DNA of 64,000 nucleotides from JAWLBM01 sp041687675 (GTDB taxonomy: Bacteria; Pseudomonadota; Alphaproteobacteria; Rhizobiales; Pleomorphomonadaceae), in assembly GCA_041687675.1 (NCBI GenBank), contig JAWLBM010000015.1, forward strand, positions 29,697-93,696, read 5' to 3'. Every line of letters begins with the position of its first letter. Within the stretch, counting starts at the first letter, position 1. This document shows, in pieces, positions 20,294-29,291 of the stretch. The notes under the pieces were generated by a model. It was not told the origin of the DNA. It was given only the letters and a program-made list of their open reading frames with translations, and did not search any database. Made by a program: the position numbers and the translations under genes.

Positions 20294-21577
20294 TCAGCCG
20301 CCCTGCCGCAGCCGCGCCAGAAGTTCCTGCGAGGGATGGCCGTCGGCGGGCAGCCCGCGCGAGGTCTGGTAGGCGCGGATCGCCGCGAGCGTCCCGGACC
20401 CGATCTTGCCATCGATCTCGCCGACGTCAAAGCCGAGCGCGGCCAGCCGGCTCTGCAACTCCTTGCGCTCCGCCTCCGCGAACAGCGGCTCGTAGGTCCG
20501 CGGCCAGCGGCCGACGAAGTCACCGCCGCCCTTCAGCCGGTCGGACAGGTGACCGACGCCGAGCGCGTAGGCGTTGGCGTTGTTGTAGCGCTTGATCACG
20601 CCGAAATTGTGCAGCGTCAGGAAGGCGGGGCCGCCGACGCCCGCCGGCAGCCAGAGCTGGCCGCTGTCGCCCGGCCGCGGGAAGGCCGAGCCGTCGGCGC
20701 GGACCACCCCGAGTTTCTGCCACTCGGCCAGCGACTTGCGCTGCCCCTCGCGGCCGCCGCCGAACCCCTCCGGCAAGCGCACCTCGTAGCCCCAGGTCTG
20801 GCCGGATCGCCAGCCGGCCCGGTTCAGGTAGTGCGCCGTCGAGGCGAGGGCGTCCGGGATCGACGTCCAGATGTTGCGCCGGCCGTCGCCGTCATGGTCG
20901 ACCGCATAGGCGAGGTAGGTGGTCGGGATGAACTGGGTGTGGCCCATGGCCCCGGCCCAGGAGCCGGTGATGTAGCGGGCTTCGACGTCGCCGTTCTGCA
21001 GGATCTTCAGCACCGCGATCAGCTGCTTGCGGCCGTAGTCGGCCCGCCGGCCACCCTTCCATGCGAGGGTCGACAGCGCCCGGACCGCGTTCTTCACCAC
21101 CTTCGGGTTGCCGAGCACCTGGCCGTAGGTGCTCTCCATCCCCCAGATCGCCACCACGACCTCGCGCTCGACGCCGTAGCGCGCCTCGATGCCGTCGAGC
21201 AGGGGCCGATAGGCCGAGAGCATCCGCCGGCCGTCGGCGATCCGGGTGTCCGAGACGGCGCCGTCGAGGTACTCCCAGATCTCCTTGGTGAACTCCGGCT
21301 GGGCGTTGGCCCGCTCAATGACGTCCGGATCGGGGCCGATCCCGGCGAAGGCGGCGTCGAACACGCGCCGGGACACGCCGGCGCGCTCGGCCTCGGGGCG
21401 CAGGCTCTCCACGAAGGCGGTGAACTCGGGCGGGATCGGCCCGTCGGCGCGCGGCGGCTCGCCGTAGTCCCCGACGTCGAGGCCGGTCGTCGATCCCATG
21501 GAGATGCAGCCGGCAAGGACGACGGCAAGCGCCGCGGCGGCGAGTTTGGGGGCGAGGCGTCGAAGGCGCGGTGTCAT
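20294..21577 (-). CDS. Lytic murein transglycosylase, MltB family lipoprotein
   Basis: A 427-residue protein. A lipoprotein signal ends in the lipobox LAGC (C24), so it is probably anchored in the outer membrane. The SLT_2 domain (about residues 48-340) has catalytic E148 in VVAIWGMESTYGQ and the GSWAGAMGHTQFIPTTYL motif. A C-terminal peptidoglycan-binding domain (LQSRLAALGFDVGEIDGKIG, then YQTSRGLPADGHPS) follows. It cleaves glycan strands to 1,6-anhydro-muropeptides. The start at 21577 puts the lipobox in the right place; a longer frame to 21733 would bury it. It is 30 bp upstream of the DUF459 gene, which is likely co-transcribed. Confidence 0.92.
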   Translation of the reverse strand: MTPRLRRLAPKLAAAALAVVLAGCISMGSTTGLDVGDYGEPPRADGPIPPEFTAFVESLRPEAERAGVSRRVFDAAFAGIGPDPDVIERANAQPEFTKEIWEYLDGAVSDTRIADGRRMLSAYRPLLDGIEARYGVEREVVVAIWGMESTYGQVLGNPKVVKNAVRALSTLAWKGGRRADYGRKQLIAVLKILQNGDVEARYITGSWAGAMGHTQFIPTTYLAYAVDHDGDGRRNIWTSIPDALASTAHYLNRAGWRSGQTWGYEVRLPEGFGGGREGQRKSLAEWQKLGVVRADGSAFPRPGDSGQLWLPAGVGGPAFLTLHNFGVIKRYNNANAYALGVGHLSDRLKGGGDFVGRWPRTYEPLFAEAERKELQSRLAALGFDVGEIDGKIGSGTLAAIRAYQTSRGLPADGHPSQELLARLRQGG

Positions 21578-21817
21578 GGTGTCCCGATGTGCGTGGCGAC
21601 GGTCGGGCGGCCGCGGCCGGAAGGTTGCCCAACTTCGACCCGAGTGAAGCCCGACAGGGTTAAAAGGTCGTGAAGGACGTCTGCGACCGGCCCCGGCCGC
21701 CGGGACGCATCCGCTTTCCAGCAAGCCCGCCATTTGGTACGCAAGGCGGCCATCAAAAGGTCCCAGCTATCCGCGAACCATCTCGGCGGTCCATCCGATC
21801 CCCAGCCGGAGTATTCG

Positions 21818-22696
21818 ATGCCATCCCCGATCCGCAAAGCCGTCTTCCCTGTCGCCGGCCTCGGCACCCGGTTCCTGCCGGCCACCAAGGCCGTGCCGAA
21901 GGAGATGATGACCATCGTCGACCGGCCGGCCCTCCAGTATGTGGTGGACGAGGCGAGGGCCGCCGGCATCGAGCACATCGTGTTCGTGACCGGCCGCGGC
22001 AAGGGCGTGATCGAGGATCATTTCGACGTCGCCTACGAACTGGAGCAGACGCTGGAGGCGCGCTCCAAGACCGAGGCGCTGGAGTCGCTGAAGCGGGACC
22101 TGCCCGAGGCCGGGTCCGTCAGCTTCACCCGCCAGCAGTCGCCGCTCGGGCTCGGCCACGCGGTCTGGTGCGCCCGCGACATCATCGGCCGCGAGCCCTT
22201 CGCGGTGCTGCTGCCGGACATGCTGATGAAGCACGACGTGCCCTGCCTGAAGAGCATGGTCGAAGCCTACGGCCGCACCGGCGGCAACATCGTCAGCCTC
22301 GAGGCCTGCGAGCCGTCGCAGACCGCCCACTACGGCATCGTCTCGCTCGGCGAGACCCTCACGGACGACCTCTTCGAGGTGACCGGCATGGTGGAGAAGC
22401 CGAAGCCGGCGGATGCGCCGTCCAACCTCTTCATCTCGGGCCGCTACATCCTGCAGCCGGAGATCTTCGACTTCCTGGAGGACCAGGAGAAGGGCGCCGG
22501 CGGCGAGATCCAGCTGACCGACTCCATGCTGCGGCTCCTCGACACCCACAAGTTCTACGGCTTCCAGTTCCGCGGCACGACCTTCGACACCGGCTCGAAA
22601 CTCGGATTCCTGCAGGCGAACGTCGCCTATGCGCTCGAGCGCACCGACATCCACCCGGACATCCGCAGCGAGCTCGCGGCCGTCCTGAAACGCTGA
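21818..22696 (+). CDS. galU: UTP-glucose-1-phosphate uridylyltransferase
   Basis: A 292-residue nucleotidyltransferase making UDP-glucose. The N-terminal signature is FPVAGLGTRFLPATKAVPKEM, followed by DEARAAGIEHIVFVTGRGKG and VLLPDMLM (metal-binding Asp). The C-terminal EIQLTDSMLRLL and FDTGSKLGFLQANVAYAL are both characteristic of GalU. UDP-glucose feeds LPS core, exopolysaccharide and cyclic glucans. The start at 21818 follows CCGGAG at 7-8 nt; an in-frame ATG at 21734 would add 28 untypical residues. The gene ends 10 bp from the convergent outer-membrane protein gene. Confidence 0.95.
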   Translation: MPSPIRKAVFPVAGLGTRFLPATKAVPKEMMTIVDRPALQYVVDEARAAGIEHIVFVTGRGKGVIEDHFDVAYELEQTLEARSKTEALESLKRDLPEAGSVSFTRQQSPLGLGHAVWCARDIIGREPFAVLLPDMLMKHDVPCLKSMVEAYGRTGGNIVSLEACEPSQTAHYGIVSLGETLTDDLFEVTGMVEKPKPADAPSNLFISGRYILQPEIFDFLEDQEKGAGGEIQLTDSMLRLLDTHKFYGFQFRGTTFDTGSKLGFLQANVAYALERTDIHPDIRSELAAVLKR

Positions 22697-22706
22697 GCCT
22701 CTCGCC

Positions 22707-24116
22707 TCAGCGGCTGATGGTCAGCCCGGCGCCGACGACGGTCTCCTCGTCGTCCACGGTGCCGGGGCCGGACCGGTCGGTGATCGTGTGCCCGGCCTCC
22801 AGCGTGAGCTCCAGCACCGGAGAGAGCCGCCAGCCGGCCCCGGCCCTGACCCCGAGGACGAGTTCCTCGAGGTCCACCCCGACATAGTCCCTGACGCTGA
22901 TCCCGCCGCCGGCGGAGACGGTGAGGTTCGGCTGCAGCGCATAGCTCGCCGAGACATCGAGCGCGCGGGTGACCGAGCCGGAGGCGCCGGCGATCGACGT
23001 CGGCTCCAGGCTCGTCGCGGCGACGAGGTCGATGCGCAGAAGCGGCGCCGGGGTCCAGCCGAGCGCCGCCTCGAACACCGCCGCGCTGACCGTCTCCAGC
23101 CGCTCGTCGTCGAGGTGCTCGACCGCCCAGCCGGCGGCGACCTCGCCGGAGACGAGGCCGGCATCGACGCCGAAGCCTCCCTTCAGTTCGCCGCCGAGCC
23201 CGCGCCGCCGGAAGCCGGCGCCGTCCGCCGCCTCGTCGGGAAGCCGGGCGAAGGCCCCCGCCTCCACGAAGGGCTGCAGCATCGCGCCGCTGTCGAGCGT
23301 CAGCCGCAAGGCGCCGGAGACGAGGGTGTCGTCCCGGTCGGAGGCGTCGGAATAGAGCGTGCGCTCCACTGCCGCGGAGGCGTCGAGGCCGATCAGCCCG
23401 GCCCGGCGCCGGTAGTCCAGCGCGACGGCGAGGGTGTGCACGTCCGACCGCGATCCGGAGGCGACGACCTCGGTCGAATCTGCGTCCTCCCGGCCGAACG
23501 CCCAGGCGAGCCGGCCGGCGAGGCTGTCGACCTCGGTGAAATCCAGCCGACCGTCGAGCGCAGCCTCCAGCGACGGGTCCGCGGTCTCTCCGTCGACGGG
23601 CGTGTCCCGGCTGCCGCGCAGGGTGAACCCCGCGGCGTGGCGCTCCCACTCGGAGGCGACCGCCAGGCGGCCGGCGGCGAGGATCGAGGCGCCGTCGGTG
23701 GAGGAGGCCTCGACGCCGGTCGACACCGAGGCGTCGAGGCGGAATCCGCCGGCGCGGATGCCGGCCGGCTCGAAAGCCGCCCGGTCCGCCTCCTCCCGGT
23801 CCGGCGCGGGCGGCGGTGCGACCTGGACCGGCGCCGCCCTCGCCTGCGCCGGGGACGCCGGGCGCGCCGAGACGCCGACGGCGAGGGCGGGACCGAGGGT
23901 CGGCCGCAGCGCCAGCGGTTCGGCCGGATCGGCAACGGCGGGAGGAGCCGCGACGGCCAGCGGGTCCGGTGCATTGGCCGGCGCCAGCGGGTCCGAGGGG
24001 TCGAACACCACCGCGCCCCCGAGCACCGGCGGCAGCGCTTCCTGCGCATGAAGGCCGGTCGCGGGCGCCGACGTCACGACGGCGATCGTCAGCAGGATCG
24101 GCAGGCCGCGGTTCAT
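22707..24116 (-). CDS. Outer-membrane beta-barrel protein (BBP2-like)
   Basis: A 469-residue protein with a signal peptide (ILLTIAVVTSAPATGLHAQ) and an Ala/Pro-rich region to about residue 110. The rest consists of alternating-hydrophobicity strands separated by acidic turns (e.g. GFRLDASVSTGVEAS, LAVALDYRRRAGLIGLDASA, ALQPNLTVSAGGGISVRD). It ends in a strand, VVGAGLTISR, rather than a terminal Phe. This pattern is that of alphaproteobacterial outer-membrane barrels of the BBP2_2 superfamily. A role in export of a polysaccharide or as a porin-like protein is possible but unsupported. The start at 24116 gives the signal peptide at the N-terminus. Confidence 0.7.
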   Translation of the reverse strand: MNRGLPILLTIAVVTSAPATGLHAQEALPPVLGGAVVFDPSDPLAPANAPDPLAVAAPPAVADPAEPLALRPTLGPALAVGVSARPASPAQARAAPVQVAPPPAPDREEADRAAFEPAGIRAGGFRLDASVSTGVEASSTDGASILAAGRLAVASEWERHAAGFTLRGSRDTPVDGETADPSLEAALDGRLDFTEVDSLAGRLAWAFGREDADSTEVVASGSRSDVHTLAVALDYRRRAGLIGLDASAAVERTLYSDASDRDDTLVSGALRLTLDSGAMLQPFVEAGAFARLPDEAADGAGFRRRGLGGELKGGFGVDAGLVSGEVAAGWAVEHLDDERLETVSAAVFEAALGWTPAPLLRIDLVAATSLEPTSIAGASGSVTRALDVSASYALQPNLTVSAGGGISVRDYVGVDLEELVLGVRAGAGWRLSPVLELTLEAGHTITDRSGPGTVDDEETVVGAGLTISR

Positions 24117-24233
24117 CGCCTCCGGGACATCCCCAGCAATCGGTTGCGCGCCGGCGCGGGCCGGAGCGGGGCCGCGGACGGATGCGACCTTACCGATTGG
24201 TAAACGGCGATGGTTAACGGACGGCAAACACCG

Positions 24234-24683
24234 TCAGGAGGGCTCCACCAGCAGCCGGCCGTCGCGCAGGCCGACGATCGTCACCTGCGAGCCCGCCGGC
24301 AGCGCCGGCCCGGAGACGCGCCAGAGCGTGTCGTCGAGGCGGATGTGGCCGGAGCCGTCGACGATCGCCGTTTCCAGCGTGGCGCGACGGCCGACCTGGC
24401 GGGCGAGGCGGTCGTTGAGCTGCAGTTCGCTGTCGGGCTTCGCCCGGCCGTAGAGACGCCGGCCGACGAAAACGGTGACGGCGGCGACGGCGATGAAGAT
24501 CAGCATCTCCACCTGCCAGCCGACGTCCACCATCAGCGCGACCGTGCCGGTGACGATCGCCGCGACGGCGAACCAGAGGAAGAAGGTGCCCGGGACGACG
24601 AGCTCGAGGCCCGCCAGCAGCAGCCCGAAGACCCACCAGGTCCACGGCCCCAGGAACTCGACCACCTGCCCGAAGATTCCCAT
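24234..24683 (-). CDS. NfeD family membrane protein
   Basis: A 149-residue protein with three to four hydrophobic helices (WTWWVFGLLLAGLELVVPGT, FFLWFAVAAIVTGTVALM, MLIFIAVAAVTVFVG). A small C-terminal OB-fold domain follows (RRATLETAIVDGSGHIRLDD, then WRVSGPALPAGSQVTIV). This is the short NfeD1b/YbbK type without a ClpP-like protease. NfeD proteins pair with SPFH proteins, and here the gene lies 22 bp downstream of the QmcA-like gene on the same strand. A membrane-microdomain or quality-control role follows from family only. Confidence 0.9.
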   Translation of the reverse strand: MGIFGQVVEFLGPWTWWVFGLLLAGLELVVPGTFFLWFAVAAIVTGTVALMVDVGWQVEMLIFIAVAAVTVFVGRRLYGRAKPDSELQLNDRLARQVGRRATLETAIVDGSGHIRLDDTLWRVSGPALPAGSQVTIVGLRDGRLLVEPS

Positions 24684-24705
24684 CGCGCGCCCTCCCCCCG
24701 GCCGG

Positions 24706-25728
24706 TCAGGCGAGATCGCCGCGGGCGCCGGAGAGCGGCGTCCCCGACGTCGGCACCTGGCCGGGCGCCCGGCGGCGCGGCCCGGGCCCGCCGCCCGGCC
24801 CGTCCTCGGCGAAGGCGGCCCTGGCAAGCTCGGCGATGCCGCCGAGCGAGCCGAGCAGGGCCGTCGCCTCCATCGGCAGCATCAGGATCTTCTGGTTGGG
24901 CGAGGTGGCGAACTGGGCGAGCGCCGCCGTATACTTGTCGGCGATGAAGTAGTTGAGCGCCTGCACGTCGCCGCGGCCGACCGCCTCCGAGACCAGCGAG
25001 GTCGCCTTGGCCTCGGCCTCGGCCAGGCGCTCGCGCGCCTCGGCGTCCCGGAAGGCGGCCTCGCGCCGGCCCTCGGCCTGGAGCACCTGCGCCTGCTTCT
25101 CGCCCTCGGCCTTGAGGATCGCCGACTGGCGCAGGCCCTCGGCCTCGAGGATCTGGGCGCGTTTCTCGCGCTCGGCCTTCATCTGCCGGGCCATCGATTC
25201 GACGAGGTCGGTCGGCGGGGAGATGTCCTTGATCTCGACGCGGGTGATCTTCACGCCCCAGGACTCCGTCGCCGCGTCCACCACGTGCATGAGGCGAGCG
25301 TTGATCTCGTCGCGCGAGGAGAGCAGGTTGTCGAGGTCCATCGAGCCCATCACCGTGCGGATGTTGGTCATGGTGATGTTGAGGATCGCGTTCTCCAGCC
25401 CGCTCACCTCGTAGGCGGCGCGAGCGGCGTCCAGCACCTGGTAGAAGGCGACGCCGTCGACGGTGCAGGTGGCGTTGTCGCGGGTGATGATCTCCTGGCT
25501 CGGGACGTCGAGCACCTGCTCCATCATGTTGATCTTGGCGCCGACCCTGTCGATGAACGGGGCGATGATGTTGATGCCGGGGCCCAGCGTCTTGGTGTAG
25601 CGGCGGAACCGCTCGATCGTCCAGTTGTAGCCCTGCGGCACCTGCTTGACGCTGCCGCCGAGGACGATAACGACCAGGACGACCAGGACGATGATGACGA
25701 TATCAAACCCGCCGAACTGCCAGTCCAT
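24706..25728 (-). CDS. qmcA: SPFH/Band 7 (stomatin-like) membrane protein, QmcA type
   Basis: A 340-residue protein with one N-terminal membrane helix (IVIIVLVVLVVIVLGGSV), the SPFH domain (VKQVPQGYNWTIERFRRYTKTLGPG through DISPPTDLVESM) and a long Ala/Glu-rich coiled coil (about residues 175-250, AEREKRAQILEAEGLRQSA). A Gly/Pro-rich tail follows. It scaffolds membrane microdomains; QmcA in E. coli associates with FtsH-HflKC. The start at 25728 (MDWQFGGFD) fits the family. It is 22 bp upstream of nfeD, the conserved partner arrangement. Confidence 0.92.
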   Translation of the reverse strand: MDWQFGGFDIVIIVLVVLVVIVLGGSVKQVPQGYNWTIERFRRYTKTLGPGINIIAPFIDRVGAKINMMEQVLDVPSQEIITRDNATCTVDGVAFYQVLDAARAAYEVSGLENAILNITMTNIRTVMGSMDLDNLLSSRDEINARLMHVVDAATESWGVKITRVEIKDISPPTDLVESMARQMKAEREKRAQILEAEGLRQSAILKAEGEKQAQVLQAEGRREAAFRDAEARERLAEAEAKATSLVSEAVGRGDVQALNYFIADKYTAALAQFATSPNQKILMLPMEATALLGSLGGIAELARAAFAEDGPGGGPGPRRRAPGQVPTSGTPLSGARGDLA

Positions 25729-25828
25729 ATCCGCCCCCCTCGATAAAACCCGCAGCAAGGGTGTACCCGCGCAGCCGATTCTGTGCAATCGCAAGCGGCA
25801 GCTCGCGCGGGGGATGGTGAAGGCTTCG

Positions 25829-26365
25829 TCAGGCGGCCAGCACCGCCGGTTCCGGAGCCACCACCGGGGCCAGCCGTCCGGTCGGGCGGATGACGCCCTC
25901 GGCGCCGCCGAGCGCGCCCGGCACGAGGTCGAGGCCGAGCAGGCGCTGGCGCTCGAACGGGCCGGGCATGGAGAGCCCGGTGGCCGCGGCGGCGGCGAAG
26001 CCGAAGCGCTCGTAGTAGGCCGGATCGCCGACCAGGAGGACGGCGCCGTGCCCGCGCTCGGCGGCCCGCGCGAGGGCGAGCCGCATCAAGGCGGCGCCCA
26101 CGCCGGAGCCGCGGCAGGCGCCGTCGACGGCCAGCGGGCCGAGCAGCAGCACCGGCCGGTCCCGGCCGGCCGTCACATGCCAGAGGCGGACCGTGCCGAC
26201 CAGCCGGTCGCCGTCGCGGGCGACGAGCGACAGGCGCTCGGCCGGCAACCGTCCGGCGCGGATGCGCTCGGAGGACTTCCTGAAGCGCTCGGGCCCGAAG
26301 GACCGGTCGAGCAGGACCTCCCGTGCCGCCTCGTCGGACGGCATCTCGTCGGCGTAGACGATCAT
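25829..26365 (-). CDS. GNAT N-acetyltransferase (YhbS-like)
   Basis: A 178-residue acetyltransferase of the GNAT fold. The acetyl-CoA loop is seen as LAVDGACRGSGVGAALM (Q/R-x-x-G-x-G/A), preceded by VGTVRLWHV and PVLLLGPL. A downstream segment, LLVGDPAYYERFGF, is typical of the YhbS/COG3153 group. The substrate is unknown. It follows the ornithine decarboxylase gene on the same strand with a gap of about 107 bp, so a link with polyamine acetylation is possible but not shown. Confidence 0.85.
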   Translation of the reverse strand: MIVYADEMPSDEAAREVLLDRSFGPERFRKSSERIRAGRLPAERLSLVARDGDRLVGTVRLWHVTAGRDRPVLLLGPLAVDGACRGSGVGAALMRLALARAAERGHGAVLLVGDPAYYERFGFAAAAATGLSMPGPFERQRLLGLDLVPGALGGAEGVIRPTGRLAPVVAPEPAVLAA

Positions 26366-26472
26366 GGCGAACCCCTTCCCCGCGCGAGCGGACGCATCCG
26401 GCGCCGGCGCGGAAACCCCTGAGAAGACGGAGGATGGAGGACCGGGGCGCAGGTCTCGCGCCCCGGCAAGGG

Positions 26473-27603
26473 TCAGATGACGTAGCTCTTCAGAGGCTCG
26501 AAGCCGTTGAAGGCCACCGACGCGTAGGTCGTCGTGTAGGCCCCGGTGCCCTCGATCAGGACCTCGTCGCCGATCTCCAGCGAGATCGGAAGCTCGTATG
26601 GGGTCTTCTCGTAGAGCACGTCGGCCGAATCGCAGGTCGGGCCCGCGAGCACGCAGGGCGCGGTCTCGCTCCCGTCGCGCGGCGTGCGGATGGGATAGCG
26701 GATCGCCTCGTCCATGGTCTCCGCCAGACCGCCGAACTTGCCGATGTCGAGGAACACCCAGCGGGTGTCCTCGCCGGCCGCCTTCCTCGAGATCAGCACG
26801 ACCTCGGCCTTGATCATGCCGGCGCCGCCCACCATGCCGCGGCCCGGCTCGATGATCGTCTCCGGGATCTTGTTGCCGAAGTGACGGCGAACCGCGGTCT
26901 CGATCGAGCGGCCATAGGCCTCGGTGGTCGGCACGTCGCGGAGGTACCGGGTCGGGAAGCCGCCGCCGAGGTTCACCATCTTGAGCTGGATGCCGCGCTC
27001 GGCGAGGTCGCGGAAGATGCCCGCCGCCGACGCGAGCGCGCCGTCCCAGGCCTCGGTGTTGCCCTGTTGCGAGCCGACATGGAACGACACGCCGTAGGCG
27101 GCGAGGCCCAGGCGATGGGCGTGCTCGAGCACGCCGCGCGCCATGTCGGGCTCGCAGCCGAACTTCCTCGACAGCGGCCACTCGGCGCCGGCGCCGTCGC
27201 AGAGGATGCGGCAGAACACCCGGGCGCCCGGCGCCTGGCGGGCGATCTTCTCCACCTCCGCCTCGCAGTCGACCGCGAACAGGTCGACGCCGAGCAGGCG
27301 GGCGCGGGCGATGTCCCGCTCCTTCTTGATGGTGTTGCCGAAGGAGATGCGGTCGGGCGCGGCGCCGGCCTCGAGCGCCATCTCGATCTCGGCGACCGAG
27401 GCGCAGTCGAAGGACGAGCCGAGCTCGGCGAGAAGCGCCAGGATCTCCGGCGCCGGGTTCGCCTTCACGGCATAGAACACCCGGGTGTCGGGCAGCGCGC
27501 GGCGGAAGGCGAGGAAGTTCTCGCGCACCACGTCGAGGTCGACCACGAGGCAGGGGCCCTCGGGGCGTCGGGTGGCGAGGAAGTCGCGGATGCGGTCGGT
27601 CAT
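26473..27603 (-). CDS. odc: Ornithine (or lysine/ornithine) decarboxylase, type III PLP fold
   Basis: A 376-residue enzyme of the alanine-racemase-fold decarboxylases (Orn/DAP/Arg group 2), about the length of alphaproteobacterial Odc. The PLP lysine is K47 in VFYAVKANPAP. Further marks are SFDCASVAEIEMALEAG, SFHVGSQQG, the Gly-rich LGGGFPTRY, EPGRGMVGGAG and the C-terminal catalytic Cys in GPTCDSADVL. It makes putrescine, the precursor of homospermidine, which fits the homospermidine synthase gene 12 kb away. The start is the ATG at 27603, with 27612 as an alternative. The long, highly structured leader upstream suggests post-transcriptional control. Confidence 0.92.
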   Translation of the reverse strand: MTDRIRDFLATRRPEGPCLVVDLDVVRENFLAFRRALPDTRVFYAVKANPAPEILALLAELGSSFDCASVAEIEMALEAGAAPDRISFGNTIKKERDIARARLLGVDLFAVDCEAEVEKIARQAPGARVFCRILCDGAGAEWPLSRKFGCEPDMARGVLEHAHRLGLAAYGVSFHVGSQQGNTEAWDGALASAAGIFRDLAERGIQLKMVNLGGGFPTRYLRDVPTTEAYGRSIETAVRRHFGNKIPETIIEPGRGMVGGAGMIKAEVVLISRKAAGEDTRWVFLDIGKFGGLAETMDEAIRYPIRTPRDGSETAPCVLAGPTCDSADVLYEKTPYELPISLEIGDEVLIEGTGAYTTTYASVAFNGFEPLKSYVI

Positions 27604-27689
27604 GGCGGTCATCCCGGGTCCAAGCAGTGTTTCACCAACCGGGGGTCGAGTTCGCTCCGGGGAACCGCGGTGGAAACGGCGCCCGGTGA

Positions 27690-27960
27690 CGATGCTGCGA
27701 CCCGCATCCGGCCCGAGGGCCGGCGGATACGAAGTCCGATGAACGCCCTGGCCTTGCGGCGTCAGGCGTTCGCGGTGTGAAGCCATTGATTGGAACGGGG
27801 GATCCCGATCCGCACGTCAGGCAAGAAGTAGTCGCCTCTTCAGTGACCCCGGCGGTTGGAACGCCGGAAGAGACCAAGGAAGCCCTCTACGTCGTTGCTT
27901 TAAGTCGCGTCCGCCGCTTGAGAAGCGGCTTAGACCCGGTTCGACTCCGGTCACCGGCTT
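27690..27960 (-). promoter_or_regulatory. speF-like structured leader RNA upstream of ornithine decarboxylase
   Basis: On the minus strand the leader of the decarboxylase gene holds CCGG-AGTCGAA-CCGG, then CCGCTT-CTC-AAGCGG, then a long arm in which CTCTTC...GAAGAG encloses CCGGCG-TTCCAAC-CGCCGG. A final CCGGCCCTCGGGCCGG lies nearer the gene. The leader extends about 350 nt from the start codon. Rfam describes a speF RNA motif before alphaproteobacterial ornithine decarboxylase genes, and this position and complexity fit it. I cannot run a covariance search, so identity and limits are tentative. Confidence 0.55.
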
Positions 27961-28299
27961 GCCCTCGCCGGAACCGCCGTGAGCGGCCCTAGCGAAGCCG
28001 GCACGCAACCACAGGCACGTGCGAAATTGGGCAAGGAGGGAGATACTACCCATGACCCTGCTTCGCAAGACCCTCGGCCGGCCACGGCCGGAAAAAATTC
28101 GCGCGGGCCCCTGCCGCCGTCGCGCATCGCCGCCCGCTGGTTGACGAACGCCGGGAATTCGGCCGCCCGGTGGCGAAGTTGTGAACGATGCGAGCCGCAA
28201 GCCATGTTGCGGTGCGGCGCGGACCGGCCTAAATCCGGGCGTCGACCGTCGCCGCGATCGCCCCGGCGCGCACGGTCCGCCGCAGCGCGGAGACCACGA

Positions 28300-29211
28300 T
28301 TGGACACGCTCACCCGTATGCGAACCTTCGTGGAGGTCGTCGATGCCGGCGGCTTCTCCGCCGCCGCCCGCAAGCTCGGCCGCTCGAAGGCGCTGATCTC
28401 CAAGTATGTTAAGGAGCTGGAGGACGAACTCGGCGCCCGGCTGATGAACCGCACCACCCGGCGGCTGTCGCTGACCGAACTCGGCCAGGCCTACTACCGC
28501 GACGCCGGCGAGATCCTGCAGCGCGTCGACGACCTGCAGGACATGGTGCGCGACAAGCACGGCGAGCCGACGGGCCTCCTGCGCGTCGCCGCCCCGCGCA
28601 CGGCGGGCGACGGCGTCGTCGGGCGGGCCGTGATGGAGTTCGTCGCCGCCCACCCGGCGATCAAGCTCGACCTCCGGCTCGACGACCGCTTCGTCGACCT
28701 CGTCGACGAGGGCTTCGACTGCGCCATCCGCATCACAGAGCTGCAGGATTCGAGCCTCATCGCCCGCAAGCTCTCCGACTACCGCTTCGCGACCGTGGTC
28801 CGCCCGGACATCGCCGACGAGGCCGGCCGGCCGCTGGCGCCCGGCGACCTCGCCGAGCTTCCCTGCATCATCGACTCCAACCTCAGGAGCCGCTTCACCT
28901 GGCGCTTCACGGTGAACGGCGAGCGCACCTCGGTGCAGGTGCGCGGCCGGGTCGAGGTGAACTCCCCCTCGGCCGTGCGCCTCGCCGTGCTCGCGGGGCT
29001 CGGCTATGGCAACGCGCCCTGGGTGGCGGTGCGCGAGGACGTCGCCGCCGGCCGGCTGGAGGTGGTGCTGGAGGACTACGAACTCACCACGGCGGGCATC
29101 TACGTCGTCTATCCCCACCGCCGCCACCTGTCCGCCAAGATCCGCGCCTTCGTCGACTTCCTGGCCGACTGGTTCGAACGGCGCGCGCGGGCGGGCGAGC
29201 GCTGCGCGTGA
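28300..29211 (+). CDS. LysR-family transcriptional regulator
   Basis: A 303-residue regulator if translation begins at the TTG at 28300 (DTLTRMRTFVEVV), which has GCGGAG about 7-8 nt upstream; the first ATG, 6 codons later, would clip the first helix. The winged HTH spans residues about 3-62 (FSAAARKLGRSKALISKYVKELE). The ligand-binding domain of the AaeR/DsdC-like group follows (LLRVAAPRTAGDGV, FVDLVDEGFDCAIRI). The effector is unknown. The adjacent downstream genes are a nickel/cobalt-type export pair, but co-regulation is not evident. Confidence 0.92.
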   Translation: MDTLTRMRTFVEVVDAGGFSAAARKLGRSKALISKYVKELEDELGARLMNRTTRRLSLTELGQAYYRDAGEILQRVDDLQDMVRDKHGEPTGLLRVAAPRTAGDGVVGRAVMEFVAAHPAIKLDLRLDDRFVDLVDEGFDCAIRITELQDSSLIARKLSDYRFATVVRPDIADEAGRPLAPGDLAELPCIIDSNLRSRFTWRFTVNGERTSVQVRGRVEVNSPSAVRLAVLAGLGYGNAPWVAVREDVAAGRLEVVLEDYELTTAGIYVVYPHRRHLSAKIRAFVDFLADWFERRARAGERCA

Positions 29212-29291
29212 CGTCACGCTTGCGCCGGATTTCGCGGCGATTCATGTTGGATCAGCCACCAACGGACCGGCAGGCCTCCAGGATGACCCCA

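Noticed and set aside
27920..27965. A T-arm-like hairpin (CCGG-TTCGACT-CCGG) on the plus strand, suggesting a tRNA or permuted tmRNA
   Set aside because: No acceptor, anticodon arm or tag-peptide reading frame was found nearby; the region is better explained as the structured leader of the decarboxylase gene on the other strand.
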